A stretch of 64,000 bases of DNA from Pseudomonadales bacterium (GTDB taxonomy: Bacteria > Pseudomonadota > Gammaproteobacteria > Pseudomonadales > Pseudohongiellaceae). The notes beneath the pieces were generated by a model. That model saw only the letters and a list, made by a program, of their open reading frames with translations. It was not told the DNA's origin and ran no database searches. The stretch is from contig JACKOK010000002.1 of NCBI GenBank assembly GCA_024234365.1, positions 434,001-498,000 on the forward strand, written 5' to 3'. Positions 41,625-52,638 of the stretch are shown in pieces; the first letter of the stretch is position 1, and every line of letters starts with the position of its first letter. Made by a program: the position numbers and the translations under genes.

Positions 41625-42878
41625 ATGAAAGCATATATCAGCGCTTCGCTTCTCAAGACCATTACTCCGAAAGAACGTCCCTTTGAAATCGTGGACGATG
41701 GGATCACCGGCTTCCTGGTGCGGGTGCAACCAACCGGAGGAATCAGTTTTTATTTTTCCTACCGAACACCCGAGGGACAACGCAAGCGGTACAACATCGG
41801 TCGATATCCGGCTACAACTGCTCCTACCGCCAGGGAGAAAGCTGAGTTATTGGCCGCCCAAGTAACTCTGGGGGAAGATCCCCAGCAGGCCCAAAAGAGT
41901 GCTCGCATTCAGCGAAAGCGTGAGGAACATGAAACCCTGGAGGGCTTTATTGCGTTGAAGTACCGCGACTGGGCGCTGGCGCACCAGAGACGCGGCGAGG
42001 AAACCCTGGTCCTGCTCAAACGCAGCTTCGCGCACTTGTATCCTAGGAAGCTGAAAGACATCACTGCCTGGGACATTCAGAAATGGCGCTCAGAGAGGAA
42101 AAATGCCGGCATTAAACCCGCCACTATCAACCGCGCCGTCACTACCCTGAAAGCCGTCCTCAACAGGGCCGTCGAGTGGGATGTAATTCCCGTGAACCCG
42201 CTGCAGAACATCAAACCGCTGAAACTGGACAATCAGGGAGTGATTCGCAACCTCTCCACCGACGAGGAGCAGAGGCTTCGAAAGGCACTGGATGATCGGG
42301 AGGCAGACATTATCGCCGCCCGAGCGTCAGGCAACTCCTGGCGTGAAGTGCGCGGCTATACTCAGCTTCCAGCGCTGGATGCGGCCTTCGCGGACTATCT
42401 GAAGCCCATGACTTTGCTGAAGCTAAATACCGGGCTGCGACGGGGGGAGGTATTTAACCTGGTGTGGTCGGACATCAACTTTGGCAGCAAGACTCTTACG
42501 GTGCAGGGGAAGGGTTCCAAATCTCGCCAAACAAGGTATATTCCCCTGAATTCCGAGTGCATTACTCTTTTGGAAGCTTGGCGGCAACAAAGCGAATCGG
42601 CGCTGGTATTTCCCAGCCCGATTACTGGCAAACGATTTAACAACATCGCAAGGGCATGGAAGGCGCTCATGCTGCGGGCGAAAGTGAAGGACTTCAGGTT
42701 CCACGACTTACGGCACACCTTTGCCAGCAACCTAGTGATGAAGGGCGTGGACCTGTACACCGTCAAGGAGCTGATGGGGCATTCCACGATCCAGATGACG
42801 GAGCGGTATGCGCATTTGGCACCGGAGCATAAAGCGAGTGCTGTAGAGAGGCTTGTAACGAATAACAATGGAATCTAG
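41625..42878 (+). CDS. int: Tyrosine recombinase/integrase of the island
   Basis: 417 residues. N-terminal DUF4102-like arm-binding domain, core-binding SAM-like domain (about 110-200) and catalytic domain with all residues: Arg in TGLRRGE, the conserved Lys in the following beta strand, HDLRHTFAS (H-x-x-R), GHSTIQMTERYAHL with the second His and the nucleophile Tyr. P4-type family. It sits at the left end, beside attL, and reads inward; the start is ATG 41625. It appears intact. Confidence 0.95.
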   Translation: MKAYISASLLKTITPKERPFEIVDDGITGFLVRVQPTGGISFYFSYRTPEGQRKRYNIGRYPATTAPTAREKAELLAAQVTLGEDPQQAQKSARIQRKREEHETLEGFIALKYRDWALAHQRRGEETLVLLKRSFAHLYPRKLKDITAWDIQKWRSERKNAGIKPATINRAVTTLKAVLNRAVEWDVIPVNPLQNIKPLKLDNQGVIRNLSTDEEQRLRKALDDREADIIAARASGNSWREVRGYTQLPALDAAFADYLKPMTLLKLNTGLRRGEVFNLVWSDINFGSKTLTVQGKGSKSRQTRYIPLNSECITLLEAWRQQSESALVFPSPITGKRFNNIARAWKALMLRAKVKDFRFHDLRHTFASNLVMKGVDLYTVKELMGHSTIQMTERYAHLAPEHKASAVERLVTNNNGI

Positions 42879-42882
42879 GTGC

Positions 42883-43563
42883 CTAAGTCTGAATCGCTAT
42901 GGGACTGAATTCACTCTTCAATGATTTGTGCAGTTTATCCATCTCAGAAGCCTGAATAGACTCACCCAATGCCATCAATTGCAGGGAGGTGTTCAGGTTG
43001 GCCAGGAAATCAGGATTTGTCACCAGTACGTTGTAATCATCGATAAGTGATTTGAACTTGCGATAGCACTGAGCTTGAAATAGTCGAGTGTATTCGTCCA
43101 CCATGTCACCCGTCGCTTCGTGGCCGGTGAAAGGATCAATGATTTTGGGGATGTAAACGATATTCCATGGGGCAGTAAAGCAGAGTGGATTCTTGGTTCG
43201 TCCGAAAACATGTGATATCTGATAATTCCTGATTAGATCAAAGCCGATGCCACCGCTTTTTGAAAGCCCTGTCCATTGTCGTAAAAGTCGCGTTGGTTCA
43301 GCATTGTTTGTGGCGTCCTTTTGGATATGCCGATTTCCAAACATGTATTCGTACAGTTTTTTGAACAAGTGAGTTCCAGCGGCATCCCGTCCAAAGCCTC
43401 TAATGACAACCCGTTCGTTACTTTGCAGCCTAAATTTAAGATCCTCCCATGCTGTGGCAGCAGTATCAAAGTCCACATAGATTGTTTCGGACAATCCAAA
43501 CTCGAAAAACTCTTCTTTGCTTATCAATCCGTTGGCAAAAAAAATCTGATAGGAGTCGCGCAT
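42883..43563 (-). CDS. Unknown island protein with HNH-like sequence pattern
   Basis: 226 residues. No clear family could be named. The part ISHVFGRTKNPLCFTAPWNIVYIP and DPFTGHEA (about 133-170) has spaced His, Asn and His residues that resemble an HNH-type nuclease core, an inference only. It sits four bases after the end of the integrase gene, convergent with it, and 41 bp downstream of fic on the same strand. A role as a partner of Fic or as a defence effector is possible but not shown. Confidence 0.55.
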   Translation of the reverse strand: MRDSYQIFFANGLISKEEFFEFGLSETIYVDFDTAATAWEDLKFRLQSNERVVIRGFGRDAAGTHLFKKLYEYMFGNRHIQKDATNNAEPTRLLRQWTGLSKSGGIGFDLIRNYQISHVFGRTKNPLCFTAPWNIVYIPKIIDPFTGHEATGDMVDEYTRLFQAQCYRKFKSLIDDYNVLVTNPDFLANLNTSLQLMALGESIQASEMDKLHKSLKSEFSPIAIQT

Positions 43564-43604
43564 TTTTGTGTGCCTGAAAAAGTGATGCAGAGCTTCTTGT
43601 CTCG

Positions 43605-45125
43605 CTACTTTGTGTTGAAAGCCTCACACACTAACGCTTCGGCTTTTTCTAGTTCTTCGTCCTTTAACCAGTGGAAGTGACTCTTGCGCTTTTTGGCAGA
43701 CAGCTTCCACGGTGTATTGTGCAGCAATCGGATAAACAGATCTTCGCTGTGATCAGGCCAGTCGAGCAAGGCATTCAAGGCTTGTTTGGCACGATCAAAC
43801 CCTAGCAGGAAGTCAATCTCATGGCGCAGGTCTTCCGTAACAGTCCGCTCCAGTGCGAAATACAGGAATTCCGTCTGGCGTGTGAGGTCAGGGTAACGGA
43901 AGAATACGGCATCATTACCCTCCGCCGGGACGGTTGGCGTGTCCGGATAGTAGGTGCTGCGTTGATTCAGGGGTTTTGAGAAATGTTCCAGCGCGTCGGT
44001 GTATTGGTTCAGGTTTGCCAGAATTACGGCGGATACCGGCAACACGATACCTTTCGGTGTGAAACCCGCTTTTGCCAGCACATCGTGAATCAGGTAGCGA
44101 TGTATACGGCCATTACCGTCCATGAAGGGATGTATGAACACAAAACCAAACGCAATGCATGCTGCAGCGACTACCGGATCCAGATGACTCCCCAAACGTT
44201 GTTCTTCGGCCAGGTGCAATAAGCCCTCCATCAAACCTGCTACATGCTCTGGCCTCGGCGGGATAAAATCGACCCTCTGACGATAGCCCAAGTCGTCTCC
44301 CAGCCAGTTTTGGCGAGTGCGCCAGGTAAATTCATGAAAACGCGGGTCCAGCACGGCATGCTGTAACTCAATCAATCGGTCTTCTGTTAGTGCTTTGCCT
44401 GTATCGGCTTCTCGCAGCAGGTCGGCAAAGCGTTGAGCTTTACTGGCCGAAGGGGTTTCACGCTCTAACTCGAAGCTGGAGCGGGTTTCCTTGAGGTACA
44501 GCCAGGCTGCAGCACGGCGCAGAATCTCCTCATCGTATTCCGCCAGTGTATGCCCAGTGATATTGCGCAGGTCTTTGGCCAGCATTCCTTGCAGGTACTC
44601 GCTTTTGCGTACCAAGGGACAGTAGGCTGGTGTTCCTGGAAGATTGTTCAGTATGCGGAAGCGGCTGCACTTCCCTCCAGGTTCTATTGCGAATTGCTGA
44701 CGTGCATCAAGCAAAGCAACATATGCTTCACGCTCTGACACCGGGTCTTCCATAGGTAGCGGCGTTTGGGTCAGCCATTCGTATAGGAAGCAGGCTCTGC
44801 GCGCGTATCGCGATGCAGGACTTTCCTTCAACCATGCGCAGAGCGAGTTCTGTACTTGCTGGTTCGTTCCGTGTTCTTCCTGTGTAAACAGCAAACTCAA
44901 GACTTGTAGGTTGACGCCTTCATATCGCAAGGCAAATTGGAGATGGCCAGCCAAAGAGTTTTCTGGCTGATACTTGGGTTCTACCAGCAAACGCATTTGC
45001 CTTCCCAGCGGGCGCAGTGTGCGTCCTCGAATTGCAGGGTCAACGTGGGCTTCGATATCCAGAGGTAGCGCTGGCAGAGCGTAGCGTTCAATCAGATGAC
45101 TGTAGCCCAGGCTTGCTTTTGTCAT
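43605..45125 (-). CDS. Fic-domain protein
   Basis: 506 residues with a complete Fic motif FIHPFMDGNGRIHRYLI (HxFxDGNGRxxR) at about 325, expected to transfer AMP or another nucleotide to a target protein. SSFELERE (about 215) resembles the inhibitory helix motif of class II Fic proteins, with Arg in place of the usual Gly/Asn after Glu. A separate C-terminal helical part (about 400-506) follows the Fic core. No DNA-binding domain was recognised. Upstream is the restriction operon on the same strand. Confidence 0.87.
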   Translation of the reverse strand: MTKASLGYSHLIERYALPALPLDIEAHVDPAIRGRTLRPLGRQMRLLVEPKYQPENSLAGHLQFALRYEGVNLQVLSLLFTQEEHGTNQQVQNSLCAWLKESPASRYARRACFLYEWLTQTPLPMEDPVSEREAYVALLDARQQFAIEPGGKCSRFRILNNLPGTPAYCPLVRKSEYLQGMLAKDLRNITGHTLAEYDEEILRRAAAWLYLKETRSSFELERETPSASKAQRFADLLREADTGKALTEDRLIELQHAVLDPRFHEFTWRTRQNWLGDDLGYRQRVDFIPPRPEHVAGLMEGLLHLAEEQRLGSHLDPVVAAACIAFGFVFIHPFMDGNGRIHRYLIHDVLAKAGFTPKGIVLPVSAVILANLNQYTDALEHFSKPLNQRSTYYPDTPTVPAEGNDAVFFRYPDLTRQTEFLYFALERTVTEDLRHEIDFLLGFDRAKQALNALLDWPDHSEDLFIRLLHNTPWKLSAKKRKSHFHWLKDEELEKAEALVCEAFNTK

Positions 45126-45358
45126 GGTCTGGTTCTTGTAAGGCTGTGGGGCTTGTGAAAATTAGCCGGAAAATAATAAAAATAACCGGGTTTTCGCGAA
45201 ATTTGAGAAAAAGGCCCGGAAATTGATGATGAAAGAAGTTTAGCGGACGATTTTCTCAATGAAAAGCTGTAATCCGGCCTTTTCTCTGATTCTGCGGTTG
45301 TTTTTCTCATCCAAATAGATACTTGGTCGTGCCGTAAGGAATCCAATGCCTAAAATCG

Positions 45359-45380
45359 AAGCCCCCTATCAGGGGGGGGC
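45359..45380 (-). terminator. Hairpin after hsdR
   Basis: On the minus strand GCCCCC...GGGGGC forms a short stem with a G8 run, followed by TTCGATTTT, about 29 bases after the hsdR stop. The rest of the 45126-45408 gap has AT-rich sequence and another imperfect CCGGG hairpin near 45190. Confidence 0.5.
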
Positions 45381-45408
45381 AACCAACAACAAGTCGGGGG
45401 GCGTGTTT

Positions 45409-48400
45409 CTACAGAATCTGCCCACCCACCCCCTTAAACTTCTCCACAAACGCTGCAATTCTCTGGAACACACTCTGCTTCTTGGTGAGATACTGGGGGT
45501 TAAGCGGCTCATCCTGGGCAGAATGGTATTGAGTTCGGTGCCGTTGTCGCTGGCAAATTCCCGTCTCAAGGAAGTGGTGATATAGCGCCTGGCTTCGTCC
45601 GTGTTGAGGTTTTCTTCACGAATGATTTCCTCGGCCTCGCGCTGCTGCTCGGCCTGGGCAAAGGCAAAGAAGGCCTCGATCACGCTGGCCTTGTCGCCGA
45701 TCTTGTCGAGATCGGTCTGGTTGATGAAGTCCACCAGCAGGCTTTCCTTGGCGCGGTGCCCCAGGCTGGCACGGATGACCCGGCGCACTTCCTCCACCAG
45801 TTCGGCCTTGCTGCGGGTCTTCTTGTTGTGCTCGAAGATCAGCTCCAGAATGTAATCGAGGTTGATCTCCTGGGATTTCAGCAGGTCCACCTCGAACACC
45901 ACGTCGTCCCAGTCGACGGTGGACTTGTCCTTGTCTTCTGCGGATTTTTGTCGGCGCTGCCAATCGCGGATGTCGTTGTAGGTGGAGCGGTAGTCCTGAA
46001 TCTTGCGCTCGGCGGGCAGGCGAATGGTCTGCAGTTCCGCCAGCTTGGCGTCATCCAGATAGTGTTCGGCCTTGAAGGCTTCCACGGCCTCCGGGTCGCT
46101 CATGTCCAGGTTCTGCAGCGCCTTGAGGCTGGCAAACTCGTCGTAGTTCTGCAGCACGTTTTCAACGCGCAGGTATTCGCCAAAGAGTTTGGCAAAGGCC
46201 TTCTTGTCGGATTCCTTCTCAATTGATGACGGGTCGGGGAAGCGCTGCTCCAGCTCGCTGACCACTTCCATGAACCCGCGCCGGGCTTCCCCCGTCACCA
46301 CATCGGTAAAGCCTTCCATGTACTCCCTGTAGCTTTTCTCCAGCACCACGTTCTTGGTGTTCTTGTCACCAAACAGGGTGATGGCATTCGGTGGCTTTTT
46401 CCAGATCACGGAAGGTGACGATGTTGCCGAAGGTCTTGGTGGCATCAAAGATGCGGTTGGTGCGCGAGAACGCCTGCATCAGGCCGTGGTAGCGCAGGTT
46501 CTTGTCCACAAACAGGGTGTTGAGGGTGGGGGCGTCAAAGCCGGTGAGAAACATGCCCACCACGATCAGCAGATCGATCTCCTTGGCCTTCACCCGCAAG
46601 GCCAGGTCGCGGTAGTAGTTCTGGAAACCGTTGCTGTCGACACTGAAGTTGGTTTTGAAGAAGGCGTTGTAGTCGGCAATGGCCGCACTCAAGAATTCTT
46701 CGCGCTCAGGTTCATGGCCGACACGTCAAAGCTCTCGTCCTGAATATCGCCTACGGCATCCTGCTCTTCATTCGCGGCATAGGAGAAGATGGTGGCGATC
46801 TTCAGCGGTTTCTCGCTGCCTGCCTGCAGCGTGTTCAGCGTTTCGTAATACAGCTTGGCGGCGTCCACACTGCTGACCGCAAACATGGCATTGAAGCCTT
46901 TCGCACCCGCGTGCAGGCGGTGGGTCTTCTGGCGGGAAGTGTTCAGGATGTACTGCGAGATTTCCGAATCCGCTCCGGGTGCTGCAGTGCCTGTTTGTTT
47001 TCTGCTGCGTTGAGCTTCTTCTCGTCCTGTTCGGTTTCGATGGCTTTGAAATGCGGACGCACATCGTTGTAGTCCACCTTGAACTTAAGCACCTTTTCAT
47101 CGCGTATTGCGTCGGTGATCACATAGGAATGCAGCTCCCGGCCAAACACGCTGGCGGTGGTCTCGGCACCCAGCGCGTTCTGGGGGAAGATGGGCGTGCC
47201 GGTGAAGCCGAACTGATAGAAACGTTTGAACTTCTTCTGCAGGTTTTTCTGCGCCTCGCCAAACTGGCTGCGATGGCACTCGTCAAAAATGAACACCACC
47301 TGCTTGCCGTAGATGGGCAGATTGCCCTCGCTCTTCATCAGATTGTTGAGCTTCTGGATGGTGGTGACGATGATCTTGTTGTCGTCCTTGTCCAGGTTGC
47401 GCTTCAGGCCGGCGGTGCTGTCGGAACCGTTCACGCTGTCCGGCGAAAAGCGCTGGTATTCCTTCATGGTCTGGTAATCCAGGTCTTTGCGGTCCACCAC
47501 GAAAAACACCTTGTCGATGAACGCAAGCTCGGTGGCCAGGCGTGCCGCCTTGAAGCTGGTGAGAGTTTTGCCGGAGCCCGTGGTGTGCCAGACAAAGCCG
47601 CCGCCCTCCGGTTTGCTCCAGGTTTTGGCGTGGTAGGAGCTTTCAATCTTCCACAAGATGCGCTCAGTGGCGGCAATCTGGTAGGGGCGCATCACCAGCA
47701 GGGTGTCGCTGACATCGAAGACCGAATACTGCAGCAGCACCTTGAGCAGGGTGTTCTTCTGGAAGAAGGTGGCGGTGAAGTCCTTCAGGTCCCTGATCAG
47801 GCTGTTGTCTGCCTTTGCCCAGTTCATGGTGAAGTCGAAGCTGTTCTTGTTGCGCTGGGTGGTGTTGGCGAAATAGCGGCTGTCGGTGCCGTTGGAGATT
47901 ACGAACAACTGCAGGTATTTGTACAGGGAGTGCTCGCTGTTGAAGCTCTCCTTGCTGTAGCGGTGCACCTGATTGAACGCCTCGCGAATGGCGACGCCGC
48001 GTTTCTTCAGTTCGATCTGTACCAGGGGCAGGCCGTTGACCAGAATCGTGACGTCGTAGCGGTTGGCATGCGTGCCCGGCTTGAACTGCTTGATCACCTG
48101 CACCTTGTTGCGGGCGATGTTCTTCTTGTCCAGCAGATAGATGTTCCGGATGCGGCCATCGTCAAACACGAAGTCATGAATATAGTCGTCGTGGATCTTG
48201 CGGGTCTTGTCCACGATGCTGTCGCTGGGCTTGTCCAGATAGGTCTCGACAAAGCGCTGCCACTCCCCTTCGCCAAACTGCACCTTGTTGAGGGCCTGCA
48301 ACTGCACACGCACATTGGCCAGCATCGCCTGCGGGTTGTTCAGGCCGGGCAGGTATTCGTAGTCCCTGATTGCTCAGGTCCTGAATCAGCTCGCGCTCCA

Positions 48401-48503
48401 GCGCATCCTCGCTCTGGTAGGTCTCCTTGACTTCCCATTCCCGCGTGTACCTGTCGAGAACGATGAAGGTGTTGGATTCGGCGATAGGCTTGTAGTCCGT
48501 CAT
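45409..48503 (-). pseudogene. hsdR: Type I restriction subunit HsdR, five frame breaks
   Basis: Translocase/endonuclease subunit of a type I system, expected length about 1030 residues. Parts in order: MTDYKPIAESNTFIVLDRYTREWEV start at 48503; nuclease region VTILVNGLPLVQIELKKRG; motor motifs TGSGKTLTSF, FIFDECHRSQ and FTGTPIF; C-terminal helical part to GVGGQIL and stop TAG at 45409. Frame changes are needed near 48366, 46966, 46693, 46395 and 45505, each explained by one missing or extra base. All conserved pieces are otherwise present, so either the gene has recently decayed or the sequence has errors here. Its first codon overlaps the rhuM stop region. Confidence 0.85.
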
Positions 48504-49531
48504 GCCTTGGGCTCCTTCTTCTGCAGCAGCTTTTTCACTTCCCGGTCGAAGTCTGATTCGATGCGCTGCTGTTTGTTGAACTGCTCGTATTCCGCATGGG
48601 CTCTTAGTTCGGCCTGCTGGCGGCTAACTGTGCCATGCCCTTCCAGAATCCGGTACTCATTGAAGGCGAGGAATTTGTTCACGCTCTCGGCAAAGCGCTC
48701 CATGGTGAAGGGGTTGCGCCGTTCGATGATGCCCTCGATATAGTCGAAAAAGGCGGATACGGTGCGTTCGAGCTTCCTGATTTCCTCTTCACTCAGATAA
48801 TTCTTGGCAATGGTGGAATCCGATTTCAGCACTCTGCCATCCGGTGCATTCTTGTAGGTGCTCATGCCCATCAAGGGTTTGCTGGCATCGGCCTTCAGGG
48901 CAATGATCTCTGCTGCGGTGTGGCCGGTGATGGCGAAATGGAAGGTGTCCTGCACATGGGCATAGAACTGCTGGGTGGTTTTCGACTTTGGGTCGTAGTC
49001 GATGCTGCACTCGGCGAAGATGTCGGTGATCTGCTGGTAGATGCGTCGCTCACTGGCGCGAATCGAACGCACCCGGTCCAGCAGTCGCGGAAGTAGTCCT
49101 TGCCGAAGAAACGGCCATTTTTCAGTCGTTCATCGTCCAGGGCAAAGCCCTTGATGATGTATTCCTTGATCAACTGGGTAGCCCAGATGCGGAACTGGGT
49201 GGCCTGGGCGGAGTTTACCCGGTAGCCCACGGAGATCACGGCGTCCAGGTTGTAATACTTGATTCCTGCTGGTTTGGTCTTGCCAGGCACGAGAAAGCGT
49301 AATTCAGGTATGTTCCAATATGAAATACCACTTCCTCGCGTAACTCATTGCTATCAAAGATGTTTTTCAGGAAAAAGCCAGATGGCGGCCGCTTTACGCC
49401 AAACAGCTGCGCCATGTTCTGCGTCAGCCAGAGATAGTCTCATTGCTCAAGAGTACTTCCACCTTGATGAAAGTATTGGCGCGGTGTAGAGCAGAAACTC
49501 ACTGGTCTGGTCTTGTATTCAATTTGGGCAT
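48500..49531 (-). pseudogene. rhuM: RhuM family protein, several frame breaks
   Basis: RhuM proteins often sit inside type I restriction operons. From ATG 49531 (MPKLNTRPDQ) the intended frame continues LLYTAP, VEVLLSNETI, WLTQ, MAQLFGVKRP, LKNIFDSNELREE, then YYNLDAVISVGYRVNSAQATQFRIW (about 49240), FALDDERLKNGRFFGKDYF and a C-terminal half IRASERRIYQQITDIF... to the stop at 48500. At least six single-base frame shifts occur between 49531 and 49080; the C-terminal 190 residues are open. It lies between hsdS and hsdR. Function of RhuM is not well established. Confidence 0.75.
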
Positions 49532-49566
49532 GGCGTCTTCCCAGTGGGTGCCGGTCGCTGGCCTGC

Positions 49567-50691
49567 TCATTCTAGGCTGCTTCCTCTGATTCCGCTTAAA
49601 ACCAGCAGCAGGTCGCGGTAGTATTCGTATTGTTTTTGGCGCAGTTCGATTAGCGGGGGAGGCCTCGCTGATTGAAGGGTTATGAGCATCAAATTTATCT
49701 AGTATGTGATGATGCGAGTCGCCTCGGCTATGATGGGATGGGTAGCAGAAATTCTCCATTTGCTTTTTAGAAACAGCGAATTCCGCCTTCTGTTGGATTC
49801 CTGTTAGTTTTGCTTCTGATTTTTTCAAGTAGTAACAAAATCCAATTTAGTAAGCCGGACATTCTGAACACTAATGGAGAATAGCTATTTCCCCGCCCAA
49901 TAGGGTGTAATACTCTTTGTTTATAAATCCCGCATTCGCTCCTCTAGCATCAACGATGATTTATTACCATCATTATTGTAATCAATGTAGTAACCTTTTT
50001 CCATACGCCTCCGTAAACGGGAAGATGCTGCGTTTGAGTTTTGCTTTGTCTTTTGCGAACAAACTCACCAATGGTTATCCTAGCCACTTCCTCCCAAAGG
50101 CTTCCCATTCGAATTTTCTGGGCGAAATGCAGCCCCTTCTTCAAACTCAACAGCTTGTCGAGATAGTAGTTGTATTGTTTTTTGCGGGCATTAAGCTCGG
50201 TTGTAAGCTCGGTTGTCAGGGGAGGTGAAGGTATCCAGTAGCCGAACGATTTCGGCCCGATTTCCAGTGATTTTTTTTGATTGTCTAAGCAGGGGATGGG
50301 GATCAAAGCTTGCTGCGCAGATGACCAGTGCCTTTTGTAATTCAACCTTCTTATAAAAATTCAGGAAGGTGGTAATGAACTTAGCATTATCTGAAAGAGG
50401 TTCAAGAATCTTTTAGTCCATCAGCTCCTGGATAAATTGAAAGTCTACGTACTCTTTGCGTTCAGAGTGGTCGCCAAAAACTACGTACCTCCTGCTTCAA
50501 CCGAATTATATCCTCGCCAGTGTAACCAGCGATAAATCTGATGCCCTGATCAACTATTGAAGTTTTCCAGCAGCGCGATAGGCTTGCCTATTGAGTTTTG
50601 ATGGTGCTGTGACAGTTTTACCACTGTTCTGAGCTCCTTCCACTCCACCAACCCCATCCAGCAGCTCTTCCATAAAGCTTATTCCGCTCAT
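49567..50691 (-). pseudogene. hsdS: Type I specificity subunit HsdS, heavily frame-broken
   Basis: Recognition subunit. Start MSGISFMEELLDGVG at 50691 after an AGGAGG; end near FSGIRGSSLE-type tail with stop at 49567. Recognisable HsdS spacer helices: ELTTELNARKKQYNYYLDKLLS (about 50190) and, from the second half, LDKFDA and a RQKQYEYYRDLLL-like stretch in a shifted frame (about 49650). The two target-recognition domains between are not readable in one frame. Multiple single-base shifts. The intended target sequence cannot be inferred. Confidence 0.7.
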
Positions 50692-50700
50692 GCCTCCTGC

Positions 50701-52265
50701 TCACTCAATCTCCGTCATCAAGCAAATCGCATCGATATCCTTGCGCAACTGCTCGATCTTGCTGACGGTGGTTTTCAGCTCGGCATTCAGCCTGGCAATG
50801 TCTATCACTTCGCGGGTGTCTTTGGCCTCCACATAGCTGCTCACGGACAGGTTGTAGTCATTGGCGGCGATCTCTTCAAAGGGCACGGATTTGCCAGGTG
50901 ATCGACATCGGCCTTGCTGTCGAACACCGCCATGATCTGCTGGATATGCCCGGGGTTCTTCTCGTCGTCGTTGTCGGTGAGGATGTTGTTGTTGGTTTCC
51001 TTCCTGAACAGGCCGCTGGCGTCGATGAACTGGGTGCGGGTGTCGGCCTTGTGTTTGGAGAGCACCAGAATGTTCACGGCGATGGTAGTGCCGAAGAACA
51101 GATTGGGGGCCAGCGAGATCACCGTCTCCACATAGTTGTTGTCGATCAGGTACTGGCGGATTTTCTGCTCGGCGCCGCCCCGGTAGAAGATGCCGGGAAA
51201 GCAGACGATGGCGGCGCGACCCTTGCTGGAAAGATAGCTGAGGGCGTGCAGCACGAAGGCAAAGTCCGCCTTGGACTTGGGGGCCAGCACGCCTGCGGGG
51301 GCAAAGCGTTCGTCGTTGATCAGGGTGGGGTCGTCGCTGCCGATCCACTTCACCGAATAGGGTGGGTTGGAGACGATGGCGTCGAAGGGCTTGTCCTCGC
51401 CGAAGTGCGGGTCGATCAGCGTGTTGCCAAGCTGCACATTGAACTTGTCGTAGTTGATGTTGTGCAGAAACATGTTCATGCGCGCCAGGTTGTAGGTGGT
51501 GTGGTTGATCTCCTGGCCGAAGAAGCCCTCTTCGATGATGTGGGCGTCGAAGTGCTTCTTGGCCTGCAGCAGCAGCGAGCCAGAGCCGCAGGCGGGGTCG
51601 TAGATCTTGTTGACGCTGGTTTGCTCGTGCATGGCGAGCCGGGCGATCAGCTTGGAGACATGCTGCGGGGTAAAGAACTCGCCGCCCGACTTGCCGGCAT
51701 TGGCGGCGTAGTTGGAGATCAGAAACTCGTAGGCGTCGCCGAACAGGTCGATATGAGCCGCATCAAAGTGACCAAAATCCAGCCCTGCCACGCCCTTGAG
51801 CACGGCAGCCAGGCGAGTATTCTTGTCCTTCACCGTGTTGCCCAGGCGGTTGCTGGTGGTGTCGAAGTCGGCGAACAGGCCCTTGATGTCCCCTTCGGAC
51901 GGGTAGCCACTGGCGGAGGCTTCGATGGCGGCAAAGATGGCCGCCAGGTCGGTGTTCAGGCTCTCGTTGCTGTTGGCGCCTTTGGCGATGTTGCTGAACA
52001 ACTGGCTGGGGTAGATGAAGTAGCCCTTGGTCTTGATGGCGTCGTCCTTGATCTCGGCGGTGATCACGCTGTCGGGCAGCCCGGCGTAGTGGATGCTGTC
52101 GTCATCGGCCTCGATATAGCTGGCAAAGTTTTCGCTGATAAAGCGGTAGAACAGGGTGCCAAGCACATACTGCTTGAAATCCCAGCCGTCCACGGCACCG
52201 CGCACATCGTTGGCAATGGCCCAGATCTGGCGTTGCAGGGCGGCGCGTTGTTGGGTGCTTGTCAT
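50701..52265 (-). pseudogene. hsdM: Type I methyltransferase subunit HsdM, one frame break near the end
   Basis: N6-adenine methyltransferase subunit, about 520 residues. It starts MTSTQQRAALQRQIWAIANDVRGAVDGW; SAM motif YDPACGSGSLLL and catalytic NPPY (IVSNPPYSVKW) are intact. A single missing A in an AAA run near 50899 shifts the frame; after correction it ends VSKIEQLRKDIDAICLMTEIE at 50701, nine bases before hsdS. The first 455 residues are undamaged, so methylation could be functional if the break is an error. Confidence 0.88.
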
Positions 52266-52278
52266 GTTCTTGTTCCTG

Positions 52279-52638
52279 TCATCCTTGTCCGTCCTTGGTT
52301 TTATCCGGGGAAGCGGGTTTCGGGGGCTGTGTGGGTGGTGATGTCTGGTAGCCTGGAGGCGATTTACTGTCCGGTGTTGGTTGTGGTTCTCCTACCATCA
52401 TCGTGGGCGTTTCGCTGCGCCCGATACCGTAACTCACGGGAGGGTAATCAACAAGCTGAACAGCGACGCAGCGATTCTTGTTGATGGCCAGTTGCAGTTC
52501 CTCGGGTGTCTTGCAGTGATACACCAGGCGCTGGCATTGCGAGCAAAAGCGCTCTTTCTCATTCTGGGTTGCTTCAAGCGACGCCCATTGCTTGGGGCAT
52601 TTGAAGCGAAATTCGCAATTCCGAATGACGTTGGTCAT
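52279..52638 (-). CDS. Small protein with Cys motifs and proline-rich tail
   Basis: 119 residues starting MTNVIRNCEFRFKCPKQW; Cys at about 8, 14, 32, 35 and 43 (RFCSQCQRLVYHC) suggest a zinc ribbon, and the C-terminal third is Pro/Ser-rich (PTPDSKSPPGYQTSPPTQPPKP). No known family was recognised. The gene overlaps the preceding ParC-like gene by four bases and lies 14 bp before hsdM, so it may be part of the same transcript. Confidence 0.6.
   Translation of the reverse strand: MTNVIRNCEFRFKCPKQWASLEATQNEKERFCSQCQRLVYHCKTPEELQLAINKNRCVAVQLVDYPPVSYGIGRSETPTMMVGEPQPTPDSKSPPGYQTSPPTQPPKPASPDKTKDGQG

Noticed and set aside
46979..48430. 483-codon plus-strand open frame opposite hsdR
   Set aside because: Antisense shadow of HsdR, which has clear helicase motifs.
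50898..52484. 528-codon plus-strand open frame opposite hsdM
   Set aside because: Mirror of the HsdM coding frame with no motif of its own.
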